DNA of 64,000 nt from DASYLJ01 sp036009625 (GTDB lineage: Bacteria > Desulfobacterota > Binatia > DP-6). The stretch is taken from positions 10,916 to 74,915 of the forward strand of contig DASYLJ010000115.1 in assembly GCA_036009625.1 (NCBI GenBank), written 5' to 3'. Positions 16,366-24,622 of the stretch are shown in pieces (positions within the stretch are counted from its first letter, which is position 1; every line of letters begins with the position of its first letter). The translations under genes and the position numbers were made by a program. The notes under the pieces were generated by a model that saw only the letters and a list, made by a program, of their open reading frames with translations, was not told the origin of the DNA and did no database searches.

Positions 16366-17825
16366 CCGATCGGGCCGCCGGCGAGGCGGCGGATGGCGAT
16401 GCCGAGCTCCGTGATCTTCTTGCGCAGCGTGTTTCGGTTGATGCCCAGCATGTCCGCCGCGCGCACCTGGTTGCCCCCGGCACGCTCGAGCACGACCTCG
16501 ATCAAGGGCCGCTCTACGGCACTGATGAGGGTATTGTAGAGGTCCTGTGCGTCTTCGCCCTCGGCGTCGAGGATCTCCGCGAGGCGCTGGCGCACGGCGT
16601 CCTCGAGCGGCAGGACCTCGCCCGAGACGGTGCGGGAGTGTCCCGCGAGCACGAAGTCGTCGGGGACGAGGGTGCGGCCGCGCGCCAGCACGGCGGCGCG
16701 GAGCAGCGTGTTTTCGAGCTCGCGGACGTTGCCCGGCCACGTGTGGCGCATGAGGAGCTCGCGCACGTCCTCGGTGACGCCGACGATGGCGGTGCCGAGG
16801 TCGCGATTGATCTTGTCGACGAAGAACTCGATCAGCTCGGGAATGTCGGCACGACGGTCACGCAGCGGCGGCACGATGATGCGGACGACGTTCAGTCGGA
16901 AGAAGAGGTCCTCACGGAAGCGCCCGGCACGTACCGCGGTCTCGAGATCCTGGTTGGTCGCGGCCACGATCCGGACGTCGGCCCGAATGGCCTCGCGTCC
17001 GCCGACGCGCGTGAACTCACGCTCCTGCAGGACGCGCAGCACCTTGGCCTGGAGGCCGAGGGGCATGTCGGCGATCTCGTCGAGGAAGAGCGTGCCACCG
17101 GCGGCGGCCTCGAACTTGCCGATGCGCCGCTCGACGGCGCCAGTGAACGCGCCGCGCTCGTAGCCGAACAGCTCGCTCTCGAGCAGCTCGTTCGGGATGG
17201 CCGAGCAGTTGAGGGCGACGAAGGGACCACGCCGATCGGAATGGTAGTGGATGGTGTTGGCGACGAGCTCCTTGCCGGTGCCGGTCTCGCCCTGGATCAG
17301 CGCGGTCGCGTCCGTCGGGGCGACGCGACCGATGATTTTGTAGACCTCCTGCATCGCCGGCGTACGGCCGATGACGAGCTCGTGGCGCTGTTTGAGCTCG
17401 CCGCGGAGGCGCTCGACGTCCTTGGTGAGGCGCCGCAGCGAGAGGGCGCGACCGATCAGCACCGCCACCTGCTCGAGGTCGAAGGGCTTCGTCAGGTAGT
17501 CGTAGGCGCCACGCTTCGTGGTCTCGATGGCGTTGGCCATCGTGTTCTGCGCCGTCATCACGATGAAGAGGGTGTCGATGCCCTCCTCACGCGACCGACT
17601 GAGCACGTCGAGCCCCGACAGATCGGGCATGCGGATGTCGACCAGTGCCAGGTCGAAGGGGCGGGCACGCAGCGCGGCCAAAGCCTCGGTGCCGTTGGCG
17701 ACCGTGACGACGGTGTGCCCGTGCTGCACACAGGCGCGCTCGAGTACCCATCGGATGGATTCCTCGTCGTCGGCGACGAGGATGCTGCCAGGAAGCTCAG
17801 GCTCCGGTGTCGACATGGTCCTCAC
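16362..17825 (-). CDS. ntrC: sigma-54-dependent response regulator, NtrC type
   Basis: The 487-residue protein has three domains: a receiver (acidic pocket ADDEE, phospho-acceptor Asp63 in LVDIRMP, Lys113 in TKPF), an AAA+ domain with Walker A GETGTGKE (179-186) and the sigma-54 contact loop GAFTGA (225-230), and a C-terminal Fis-type helix-turn-helix (ADMLGINRNTLRKKI). It activates sigma-54 promoters when phosphorylated. The start overlaps the 3' end of the kinase gene by 29 bp, the arrangement of a cognate ntrB-ntrC pair. A candidate target promoter lies upstream of prkA, about 6 kb away on the same strand. The exact stimulus (nitrogen or other) is not shown by sequence. Confidence 0.88.
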   Translation of the reverse strand: MRTMSTPEPELPGSILVADDEESIRWVLERACVQHGHTVVTVANGTEALAALRARPFDLALVDIRMPDLSGLDVLSRSREEGIDTLFIVMTAQNTMANAIETTKRGAYDYLTKPFDLEQVAVLIGRALSLRRLTKDVERLRGELKQRHELVIGRTPAMQEVYKIIGRVAPTDATALIQGETGTGKELVANTIHYHSDRRGPFVALNCSAIPNELLESELFGYERGAFTGAVERRIGKFEAAAGGTLFLDEIADMPLGLQAKVLRVLQEREFTRVGGREAIRADVRIVAATNQDLETAVRAGRFREDLFFRLNVVRIIVPPLRDRRADIPELIEFFVDKINRDLGTAIVGVTEDVRELLMRHTWPGNVRELENTLLRAAVLARGRTLVPDDFVLAGHSRTVSGEVLPLEDAVRQRLAEILDAEGEDAQDLYNTLISAVERPLIEVVLERAGGNQVRAADMLGINRNTLRKKITELGIAIRRLAGGPIG

Positions 17826-18945
17826 TCACGGGCAGGGTCACCCGGAATCGAGCGCCGCCCCCGGGGCGCGGCTCGTAGGCGATCGTCCCTCCGTGCTCGG
17901 AGACGATGCGATGGCAGAGGGCGAGCCCGAGGCCGGTGCCTCGCGCTTTGGTGGTGAAGAACGGAGCGAAGAGATTGGCCTGGTCCTGTTCGGGAACACC
18001 CGGGCCGTCGTCGCTGATGACGACCGAGAGGAACTGGTTGCGGCCGGAGCTGCGGCGCACGTGGTAGCGGGTCTCGATGCGGGTGGCGACGGTGAGCTGC
18101 CCGCGCCCCTCGAGCGCCTCGACCGCGTTCTTGAACAGGTTCAGGAAGACCTGCGTCAGCTGGGCCGGATCACCGTGGACGGCGGGGAGGCTCGGATCGA
18201 ACTCGATCCGGAGCTCGGTGCTGCCGAAGCTGGGGGCCTGGCGCTGCAGGGACAGGACGTCGTTCAGGACGCGATGGATGTTGACGGGGCCACGCTGGAG
18301 GTGCGGCGGCGTGCTCAGGGTGCGCAGCTGTTCTACCAGGTCGTCGAGGCGCTCCACCTCGCGCACGATGATCTCCGTGCAGCGGATCTGCTCTGGGTCG
18401 GACAGGCCGTGACGCAGGAGCTGCGCGGCGCCCTTGATGCCGCCGAGCGGATTGCGGATCTCGTGGGCGAGGCCGAGGGCCACCGTGCCGAGCGCGGCGA
18501 GCCGATCGGCGCGTTGTGTGGTGACGTCGAGGGTGCGCTCGAGAGTGAGATCGTGCAGCACGAGCACCGCACCGCGGAGCACGCCCTGGGCGTCGTGGAC
18601 GGGTGCACCGGCGGCGCTGACGCGGACCTCGCCAGCGCGTGAGCGCAACATCCCCTCGCTGCGACGTCGCGCGACGCCTTCGTGCAACGTGAGGCGACAG
18701 ATCTGTCCGAGCCAGGTCTGGCTCGGGCGCGAGGCGAGGAGCTCGTCGAACGGGATGCCGATGGTCTGCGACGCGGCCATGCCCGTGAGCTGCTCGGCGG
18801 CGGGGTTGAGGTCGCTCAGGGTGCCCTCGGCATCGAGCACGATCACGCCGTCGGAGATGCTGGCCAGGACGTCCGCCCACCGCAGCCGCTCCGGCGTCAA
18901 GGGCGGCGAATCCTGCGCGGGCGTGGATTTGGAGCGCGACGACAC
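17797..18945 (-). CDS. ntrB: NtrB-like PAS-domain sensor histidine kinase
   Basis: The 382-residue soluble kinase (no membrane helix) has a PAS domain (about 10-125, DGVIVLDAEGTLSDLNPAAE) and a HisKA domain with the phospho-acceptor motif LAHEIRNPLGGIKGA. The ATPase domain has the N box FLNLFKNAVEAL, G1 DDGPGVPE and G2 GTGLGLAL. PAS, HEIRNP and the lack of membrane segments are as in NtrB/GlnL. The open frame runs upstream inside fmdB; the GTG at 18945, one base after the fmdB stop, is the natural start. It should phosphorylate the adjacent NtrC-type protein. Confidence 0.87.
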   Translation of the reverse strand: MSSRSKSTPAQDSPPLTPERLRWADVLASISDGVIVLDAEGTLSDLNPAAEQLTGMAASQTIGIPFDELLASRPSQTWLGQICRLTLHEGVARRRSEGMLRSRAGEVRVSAAGAPVHDAQGVLRGAVLVLHDLTLERTLDVTTQRADRLAALGTVALGLAHEIRNPLGGIKGAAQLLRHGLSDPEQIRCTEIIVREVERLDDLVEQLRTLSTPPHLQRGPVNIHRVLNDVLSLQRQAPSFGSTELRIEFDPSLPAVHGDPAQLTQVFLNLFKNAVEALEGRGQLTVATRIETRYHVRRSSGRNQFLSVVISDDGPGVPEQDQANLFAPFFTTKARGTGLGLALCHRIVSEHGGTIAYEPRPGGGARFRVTLPVSEDHVDTGA

Positions 18946-18946
18946 C

Positions 18947-19300
18947 CTAGAGGTCGTCCTCGCCACCGCCCGAATCGCCGGCATCGCCGTCGGACTCGAT
19001 CCCGTCGACCATGGCGTCGAAGTCGTCGCCGCCATCCTCGCCGAGCTCGCGGCCCATCTTGCGCATCCATCGCGCCATCCCGGCTGGGTCGCTCTCGTCG
19101 AGGCCGCCGATGGCGTCGTCGCTGGTGAGGGCGTCGAGCCGTGCATCGTCGGAGCGCGGCATCGCGAAGCGGGACATCAGGCGCGTGAGATCGTGGCTGC
19201 CACACCGATCGCAGGTGGCGTCGACCGTCTCGCTCACGCGCAATGTGAGAATCGAAACCTTCCTGCCGCAGCCGCCGCAGCGGTATTCGTAGATCGGCAT
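18947..19300 (-). CDS. FmdB-family zinc-ribbon protein
   Basis: The 117-residue protein begins with the FmdB putative regulatory domain: MPIYEYRCGGCG with CxxC at 8-11 and a second CxxC at 30-33, together a zinc ribbon. The C-terminal half is acidic and poorly conserved. FmdB was named from the formamidase operon of Methylophilus and is thought to be regulatory, but the function is uncertain. It is the first gene of the fmdB-ntrB-ntrC-thiE run, with 1-bp spacing to ntrB. Confidence 0.85.
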   Translation of the reverse strand: MPIYEYRCGGCGRKVSILTLRVSETVDATCDRCGSHDLTRLMSRFAMPRSDDARLDALTSDDAIGGLDESDPAGMARWMRKMGRELGEDGGDDFDAMVDGIESDGDAGDSGGGEDDL

Positions 19301-19357
19301 GGCGGCGGGATTATAACGCCCCGCGCCAGCGAGGCCAGCCCGGCGAGGTCCGAAGAC

Positions 19358-19381
19358 CGGGCTTGCGGATGCGCAAGCCCG
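19358..19381 (-). terminator. 10-bp hairpin just after spoVR
   Basis: CGGGCTTGCG-GATG-CGCAAGCCCG is a perfect 10-bp stem with a 4-nt loop, starting 2 bp past the spoVR stop on the minus strand and ahead of fmdB. No U tract follows. It probably ends the prkA-yeaH-spoVR transcript or stabilises its 3' end. Confidence 0.55.
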
Positions 19382-19383
19382 TC

Positions 19384-20811
19384 CTACTTGGCGGCCTTGG
19401 CCGCGAAGCCGCGCTCGCCGAAGGTCAGGGTGGCCTTCTTGCCGTTCATGACGGTGTCGAGGATGACGTCCCGGCCCCAGAGGCGGTGGACGAAACCCAG
19501 GGTCCGTTCGGCGTTTTCGAGCTGCAGATCACGGCCGTCGTGCGCGTGGGAGAGGAGCAGGGTGCGGTTGTTCCCGCTGTCGGCGTCTTCGACCCGGATC
19601 ACGGGAATCGAGCCCATGCCGACGTTCTTCAGCAGCATGTCCTTCACCGGCCGCCAGCCCTCCTCGTCGGAGACGTCGCTGATGACCAGGTCGTCGCCGC
19701 GAGGCTCATAGCGAATGAGATCGAGGTCGCGCATGAGCTTCTCCCCGAGCCAGCGACGGATGAACGAGACGTCGCGATCGACGTCGCGGGTCTCGAAGAG
19801 GAGGTCGCGACCGGTCTTGCCGGGGGGAAGGCGTTCACGCTCGTCGGGGGTGGGATGGTCACCGAAGCGTTCGATGTCCTCCCACATGCGGAGGCCGAGA
19901 TGGTATGGGTTCAGGCCGCCGGGAATGGGTCGCACGACCTGGTTGTGCCGGACCAGGAACTCGAGGTGCAGGTTCTGCGGCAGCTCGAGCGCATCGAGGA
20001 TGCGACGGTGCCAGAACGAGGCCCAACCTTCGTTCATGATCTTCGTTTCGATCTGTGGGATGAAGTACTGCGACTGCTCGTGGACGATGGTGAGAAGGTC
20101 CTTCTCCCAATCGGCCAGAAACGGGTTGTGGTCGCGGATGAAGATGAGCAGGTCTTCCTCGGGCGACGGCGGGACCCGCTTCATGTCGGGCTCGGCATCG
20201 ACGACGCGGCGATGGATGCTCTGGAACGGATCGGGCGGGCTCGCCGCGGCCTCCGCGATACGCTGCCGCTCGTCCTCCGTGGAAAGCTTGCGGACGGCGA
20301 GATTCCGCCGGCACTGCAGCGACAGCGAGTGCGCAGCGTCGAGGATGTACTCGACCTTGTCGTAGCCGATGCTCGGCCGGTCGATGTACGTGCGGACGCG
20401 ATCCGCGTGCGCTTTGAACGTGCCGATGGTGAACTCGGCGCGCGTCGTCTGGAAGGTGAAGTTGCGCTTGAAGAAGTCGTTGTGCCCGTAGACGTGCGCA
20501 ATGGTGAGGATCTGCAGGCAGAGCGTGTTGTCACGCATCAGGTAGCCGAGTGCCGGGTTCGAGTTGATGACCATCTCGTACGGCAGGCCGGAAACGCCGT
20601 GGTCGTAGAGCGTCTTCAGCTTCTCGTAGGACTTGCCATACGACCAGTGCGGGTAGTGCGACGGCATGCCCGAATAGGCCATGTAGCCGAGCATCTGGTT
20701 GTGGTCGCAGATCTCGAACTCCTGCGGATAGCAGTCGAGCCCGAACTCCTGGACCTTCTCGCGGATGCGGGCGTCCCAGTACTCGAGGTCGGTGAGCGTG
20801 TAGTCGGACAC
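19384..20811 (-). CDS. spoVR: SpoVR family protein
   Basis: The 475-residue protein is SpoVR/YcgB by its N-terminal stretch CYPQEFEICDHNQMLGYMAY and the conserved motifs GMPSHYPHWSYGK, AHVYGHNDFF and MNEGWASFWH. The role is unknown: SpoVR affects spore cortex formation in Bacillus, while in enterobacteria YcgB is stress-induced. The GTG start lies 4 bp after the yeaH stop, so it is the third gene of the prkA-yeaH-spoVR operon, a widely conserved stress trio. A hairpin follows its stop. Confidence 0.95.
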   Translation of the reverse strand: MSDYTLTDLEYWDARIREKVQEFGLDCYPQEFEICDHNQMLGYMAYSGMPSHYPHWSYGKSYEKLKTLYDHGVSGLPYEMVINSNPALGYLMRDNTLCLQILTIAHVYGHNDFFKRNFTFQTTRAEFTIGTFKAHADRVRTYIDRPSIGYDKVEYILDAAHSLSLQCRRNLAVRKLSTEDERQRIAEAAASPPDPFQSIHRRVVDAEPDMKRVPPSPEEDLLIFIRDHNPFLADWEKDLLTIVHEQSQYFIPQIETKIMNEGWASFWHRRILDALELPQNLHLEFLVRHNQVVRPIPGGLNPYHLGLRMWEDIERFGDHPTPDERERLPPGKTGRDLLFETRDVDRDVSFIRRWLGEKLMRDLDLIRYEPRGDDLVISDVSDEEGWRPVKDMLLKNVGMGSIPVIRVEDADSGNNRTLLLSHAHDGRDLQLENAERTLGFVHRLWGRDVILDTVMNGKKATLTFGERGFAAKAAK

Positions 20812-20815
20812 GCCG

Positions 20816-22021
20816 TCAGCCCTGATCCTGCCCGCGGTCCTTGCCGAGGAAGGTCTTGAACGACGGCCAGATGTCTTCCTTCCGCTCGATGAGTACGGTC
20901 TGGAAGTTGTCGGCGTCGAGGCGCCGGAAGATGTTCAGCATGGAGCTCTCGTAGTAGCGCGATCCCAGCGGCTTGATCTCTCCGTAGCCGAAGAGATTGC
21001 ACAGGTCGGAGAGTTCTTTCGCCGTCTTGAGTGCTGCGGGATTGTCGGAGTCGAAATTGTCGCCATCGGAGCAATGAAAGGCGTAGACGTTCCACAAGGA
21101 CGGGTGGTACCGCGCCTGGATGATGTCGAGCGCCTTCTGGTACGCCGACGAGATGAAGGTGCCTCCGGATTCCCCTTTGTGGAAGAACTCCTCCTCGGTG
21201 ACTTCCTTCGCCTCGGTGTGGTGCGCGATGAAGGCGATCTCGACGTTGCGGTACTTCGTGCAGATGAACTGGTAGAGCAGGAAGAAGAAGCTGCGGGCGA
21301 GATACTTCTTCATGGTGTCCATCGAACCCGAGGTGTCCATCAGGCACAGCACCACCGCGTTCGACTCCTGCCGGACGTCGGTGATCATGTGCCGGTAGAC
21401 CAGGTCGTCGTCGTGGAAGGGGAAGCGACCGCGCCGCGCCACATCGGCCGATGCCGGTGACGTGCTGACGCCCTTCGTGCGACGCGACACCATCTTGCGC
21501 CGCGCGCGCTCACGAGCCGTGCGCTTCTTGTCGAGGCGGATCCGGATGCCGACCGCACGGTAGCCTTTGCGCTTCGCGATGCGGTAGGCGTCGATCTGGC
21601 GGAGCGCCTTGCGTTCGAGGTCGGGCAGCTCGAGGTCCTCGAACATGATGTCGATGAGCTCTTCGAGCGTGACGTCGGTCTCGTAGTAGTCGGCGCCGGC
21701 CTGGTCGCCGGCCTTGTCTTCGCCCTGCTGCTGGCTCTTGTTCTTGCCGACGATCTGGCCGGCTTCGGAGTCGCCGTCACCCTGGCCCGCGCCGGGCGTG
21801 TTGTCGCCGTAGACGAAGCGATACTCACGGATGCCACGGATCGGCACCTTGATGATGCGATCGCGGTTCTGTCCGATGATGGACTCTTCCGCGATGATGT
21901 CCGCGATGTTGTCGCGGATGGACTCCCGAACCTTGACGCGGTGACGCGCGCGATCGCCCGCCGAGCGGTCACTCCGCTCGGCGTCGGATGGATTGAACGG
22001 CCGGAAGATGGCGTCGGACAT
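20816..22021 (-). CDS. yeaH: YeaH/YhbH family (DUF444) protein
   Basis: The 401-residue protein is DUF444: an N-terminal basic region (MSDAIFRPFNPSDAERSD), a Gly/Gln-rich disordered linker (about 78-105) and a C-terminal von Willebrand A-like domain with the metal site LCLMDTSGSMD. It forms the middle gene between the PrkA kinase and SpoVR; in enterobacteria YeaG and YeaH work together in stress and nitrogen-starvation responses. ATG 22021 was chosen because homologues start there, although the frame is open 39 bp further, inside the spacing to prkA. Confidence 0.93.
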   Translation of the reverse strand: MSDAIFRPFNPSDAERSDRSAGDRARHRVKVRESIRDNIADIIAEESIIGQNRDRIIKVPIRGIREYRFVYGDNTPGAGQGDGDSEAGQIVGKNKSQQQGEDKAGDQAGADYYETDVTLEELIDIMFEDLELPDLERKALRQIDAYRIAKRKGYRAVGIRIRLDKKRTARERARRKMVSRRTKGVSTSPASADVARRGRFPFHDDDLVYRHMITDVRQESNAVVLCLMDTSGSMDTMKKYLARSFFFLLYQFICTKYRNVEIAFIAHHTEAKEVTEEEFFHKGESGGTFISSAYQKALDIIQARYHPSLWNVYAFHCSDGDNFDSDNPAALKTAKELSDLCNLFGYGEIKPLGSRYYESSMLNIFRRLDADNFQTVLIERKEDIWPSFKTFLGKDRGQDQG

Positions 22022-22047
22022 GCGATTCGGGCTGTGCGGGCGGGCGG

Positions 22048-23979
22048 TCAATCCTTCCACAGGTTGTTGGCGGCGTATTTCAGCACGACGTCCACGCAGC
22101 TCGGGCAGTAGCCCGACTCGAGCAGGTTCTTCACCATGGCGTCGTACTTCGAGCTCTGCTCCTCGTCACGCGTGCGCGCCTTGGTGATGATGCGGCTGAT
22201 GTCGCGGACCGAGGTCATGAGCTTCTTCTCGATGGCTTCCTTGAGCGGCTCGTACGAGCGGTACGACACCCGCTCGCCGCGGCGGGACGACGCCCAGAGA
22301 TACGCGATGACCTCCTGGCGGAACCCTTCGGCGGCGGAGCCGATGATGGCGATCTGCTCCTCGATCGACTTGAGGAACCCTTCGTCGGGGTGCAGCTCTT
22401 CCTTGGTGTTGCGGTCCTTCACGCGCGTCTTGTTCACGAACGCCTCGGCGTGGTCGAGGTAGTTCTGGAAGAGCGACTCGGCCTGCTCCTGGTAGGAGTA
22501 GACGAAGGCCTTGGTGATCTCCTTCTCGAGCAGCTCCAGGTACTCCTTGTGGAGGACGTCCTGCAGCAGCTCGAGGTACGACTTCCGGCTGTCGTCGGCG
22601 ATGTCGCTTTCCTTGACCATGTTGATGAGCGACTCGCGCACGTTGATGGGGTTGATGCAGTTCCCCTCGACGTTGTCGGACAGCGCGTTGTCGAGCGCTT
22701 TCATGATGAAGCGGGTGGAGATGCCGCTCATGCCCTCGCGCTTGGTGTCGTCGCGCAACTCCTGGACGTCGAGCTTCTTGGTCTTGCCCTTCTCGACGAC
22801 TTCCTCGCCGTTGTAGAGCTTGAGCTTCGTCATCAGGTCGCACTTCGCCGTGGGCTCGAGGCGCGAGAGGATGGCGAACATCGATGCCACTTCCAGCGTG
22901 TGCGGCGCGACGTGCGCGTGGAAATCGGAATGCCGGATGATCTTCTGGTAGATCTTCACTTCCTCCGACAGGCGGAGGTTGTACGGCACCTTCACGACCA
23001 CGATGCGGTCGAGGATCGCCTCGTTGGTGTGGTCGGCCTTGAACTTCTGCCACTCGGCTTCGTTCGAGTGTGCGACGATGCAGGTGTCGACGTACACCAT
23101 GCCGTGACGCCCGGGGGCAGGAATGATCTTCTCCTGCGTCGCGGTGATCATGGCGTGGAGGTATTCCGTCTCGTTCTTGAAGACCTCGATGAACTCGCAC
23201 ATGCCGCGGTTGCCGACGTTGAGTGCGCCGTTCAGGTCGAGAACGCGAGGATCGCCCTCGCTGTAGAGATCGAGCTTCGAGATGTCCTCGCTCCCGATGA
23301 GGACCGAGGTGTCCTGATTGTTGGGATCGACGGGCGGCACCACACCGCAACCGACGCGGTTTCGCTTGGAGAAGTTCCGGCTCACGACCGGGAACTCCTC
23401 ATAGCGCGTGCCGAACTCCTCTTTCAGGCGAAAACGACACACGGGACAGAGGTCGCCTTCGATGTTGACCCCGAGCATCTTCTCGAACTCCTTCCGCAGG
23501 TGGCGGGGGAGGAGGTGCAGGGGTTCCTCGTTCATCGGACAACCTTCGATGGCGTAGAAGGCGTCGGTTTCTTCCAGGCCGCGCTGGAGGCGCTCGACCA
23601 GGGAACTCTTCCCGGAGCCGACGGGCCCCATCAGGTAGAGCACCTGGCGGCTCTCCTCACCCTTCAGCGAAGCGGAGTGGAAGTAGCGTACGATTTGGGA
23701 GACGGTCTTCTCGATGCCGAAAAATTCATCACGGAAGAAATTGTAGACTTTGACGGCTTCGTCTTTGTATAGCCGCTTCACCCTCGCATCGTCCGACTCG
23801 AGGATGTCTTCCGTGCCGTCCCGCATCATCATGTCGAAGAGGCGACCGTGCGCCAACTTCGTCATGCCGGGTTCCTGGCGAACCATCTCGAGGTACTCGA
23901 GGAGGGTTCCGCGCCACCGCTTGGATTCACGTGCGGCGCGGTCTTCTTTGATCAACTGCTCGAAGGAGGGCTTGTCCAT
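22048..23979 (-). CDS. prkA: PrkA-type serine protein kinase (YeaG family)
   Basis: The 643-residue protein has the AAA+ domain of PrkA, with Walker A GPVGSGKS (118-125) and IVAHSNEAEWQKF, and the C-terminal kinase-like PrkA domain. In Bacillus and E. coli these proteins affect sporulation, stress survival and nitrogen starvation. Unlike the E. coli and B. subtilis proteins as I remember them, this one carries CPVC in an insertion after residue 175 (LCPVCRFRLKEEFG), a CG pair, and CPSC near the C-terminus, possibly metal-binding. AGGAG precedes the start. It leads the operon with yeaH and spoVR, 26 and 4 bp apart. Confidence 0.95.
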   Translation of the reverse strand: MDKPSFEQLIKEDRAARESKRWRGTLLEYLEMVRQEPGMTKLAHGRLFDMMMRDGTEDILESDDARVKRLYKDEAVKVYNFFRDEFFGIEKTVSQIVRYFHSASLKGEESRQVLYLMGPVGSGKSSLVERLQRGLEETDAFYAIEGCPMNEEPLHLLPRHLRKEFEKMLGVNIEGDLCPVCRFRLKEEFGTRYEEFPVVSRNFSKRNRVGCGVVPPVDPNNQDTSVLIGSEDISKLDLYSEGDPRVLDLNGALNVGNRGMCEFIEVFKNETEYLHAMITATQEKIIPAPGRHGMVYVDTCIVAHSNEAEWQKFKADHTNEAILDRIVVVKVPYNLRLSEEVKIYQKIIRHSDFHAHVAPHTLEVASMFAILSRLEPTAKCDLMTKLKLYNGEEVVEKGKTKKLDVQELRDDTKREGMSGISTRFIMKALDNALSDNVEGNCINPINVRESLINMVKESDIADDSRKSYLELLQDVLHKEYLELLEKEITKAFVYSYQEQAESLFQNYLDHAEAFVNKTRVKDRNTKEELHPDEGFLKSIEEQIAIIGSAAEGFRQEVIAYLWASSRRGERVSYRSYEPLKEAIEKKLMTSVRDISRIITKARTRDEEQSSKYDAMVKNLLESGYCPSCVDVVLKYAANNLWKD

Positions 23980-24090
23980 GGACGGTAGCTCCTCTCGGCT
24001 CCACAGTCAGGGGTTCACGGCCCAGCGCGGCCGCTCCTCCCGGTGGGGATCGCCAATGATGGGTGGACTGACGTCATGCGCACGATCGCC

Positions 24091-24106
24091 GCAGCACTGA
24101 TGCTGC
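24091..24106 (-). other. stem-loop in the prkA leader
   Basis: GCAGCA-CTGA-TGCTGC is a perfect 6-bp inverted repeat with a 4-nt loop. It would fall just after the predicted transcription start, in the untranslated leader of prkA, and might affect mRNA stability. Alternatively it is a protein-binding site. Confidence 0.3.
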
Positions 24107-24124
24107 GCTCGAAGGACATGACAA

Positions 24125-24141
24125 AGCAATGTGCGTGCCGA
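24125..24141 (-). promoter_or_regulatory. sigma-54-type (-24/-12) promoter for prkA
   Basis: The minus strand reads CGGCACGCACATTGCT, matching the sigma-54 consensus TGGCACG-N4-TTGCW except for one base. The invariant GG lies at 24139-24138 and GC at 24127-24126, exactly 10 nt apart as required. Transcription would start near 24114, about 135 nt before the prkA ATG. In E. coli, yeaGH is activated by NtrC and sigma-54 in nitrogen starvation. Here an NtrC-type activator with a GAFTGA loop is encoded downstream. Confidence 0.65.
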
Positions 24142-24307
24142 ACGGACGAGCGCGGGTCGCGGAGAGTGACGCGGGGCCCTTGGCTGCTAGGCGCGTGCGG
24201 GGAAAGAAGGATAGCACCCTCCGTCGATCTCATGATCCCGCTGCATTGCGCCGCACCCCGCACCCACCGCTCCGGATCTCCGATCTGACGCCGCCGCGTA
24301 CCCAGTA

Positions 24308-24320
24308 CACGCAAAGCGTG
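24308..24320. promoter_or_regulatory. inverted repeat upstream of the sigma-54 promoter
   Basis: CACGC-AAA-GCGTG is a perfect 5-bp inverted repeat about 170 bp upstream of the -24 element, a distance typical for enhancer sites of NtrC-type activators. It does not match the enterobacterial NtrC site, so this is only a candidate. Confidence 0.3.
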
Positions 24321-24431
24321 GCCGACGGTACCGTCCGAGACTCGTGCTGTCAAGTTTGTGTCGCCTTCAGATGCGACGACGGACGCGCGCTGCGCTCTGT
24401 GTCGGGAGCGTGCGGCGAAGAGGAGAAGGGA

Positions 24432-24503
24432 TGGTCCCAGGGGGAATCGAACCCCCGCTACCGACGTGAGAGGCCGGTGTCCTAGCCGCTAGACGATGGG
24501 ACC
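24432..24503 (-). tRNA. tRNA-Glu (CTC)
   Basis: The minus strand folds into a cloverleaf: acceptor GGTCCCA/TGGGACC, T arm with GTTCGATTC, and anticodon loop CTCTCAC between CCGGC and GTCGG, giving anticodon CTC (reads GAG). The discriminator is A. It lies 10 bp downstream of tRNA-Gln and behind gltX, on the same strand. A second isoacceptor (TTC) is at 43453. Confidence 0.93.
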
Positions 24504-24513
24504 TTCGAAGAGG

Positions 24514-24586
24514 CTGAGGAGGGAGGAATCGAACCTCCAATCCCCTGATCCAGAGTCAGGTGCCTTACCAATTAGGCCACTCCTCA
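24514..24586 (-). tRNA. tRNA-Gln (CTG)
   Basis: The minus strand gives acceptor TGAGGAG/CTCCTCA (the 5' U start is typical of tRNA-Gln), T arm GGAGG-TTCGATT-CCTCC, and anticodon loop CTCTGGA flanked by CCTGA/TCAGG, so the anticodon is CTG (reads CAG). It sits directly between gltX and tRNA-Glu on one strand, probably one transcript. Confidence 0.93.
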
Positions 24587-24622
24587 ACGAAGGGCGGACG
24601 GTACTGAATGACCTTCGGGGAG

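Larger units (their letters stand above)
23980..24431. promoter_or_regulatory. 452-bp gene-free region carrying the prkA promoter
   Basis: No convincing gene is present between prkA and tRNA-Glu; short open frames here lack ribosome sites and codon bias. It contains the sigma-54-like element at 24126-24139, a leader hairpin at 24091-24106, a palindrome TGACGTCA at 24069-24076 and an inverted repeat at 24308-24320. The prkA transcript would have a leader of about 130 nt. Confidence 0.6.

Noticed and set aside
24069..24076. TGACGTCA palindrome before prkA
   Set aside because: An 8-bp palindrome occurs by chance every few tens of kilobases here, and no matching regulator is known in bacteria.
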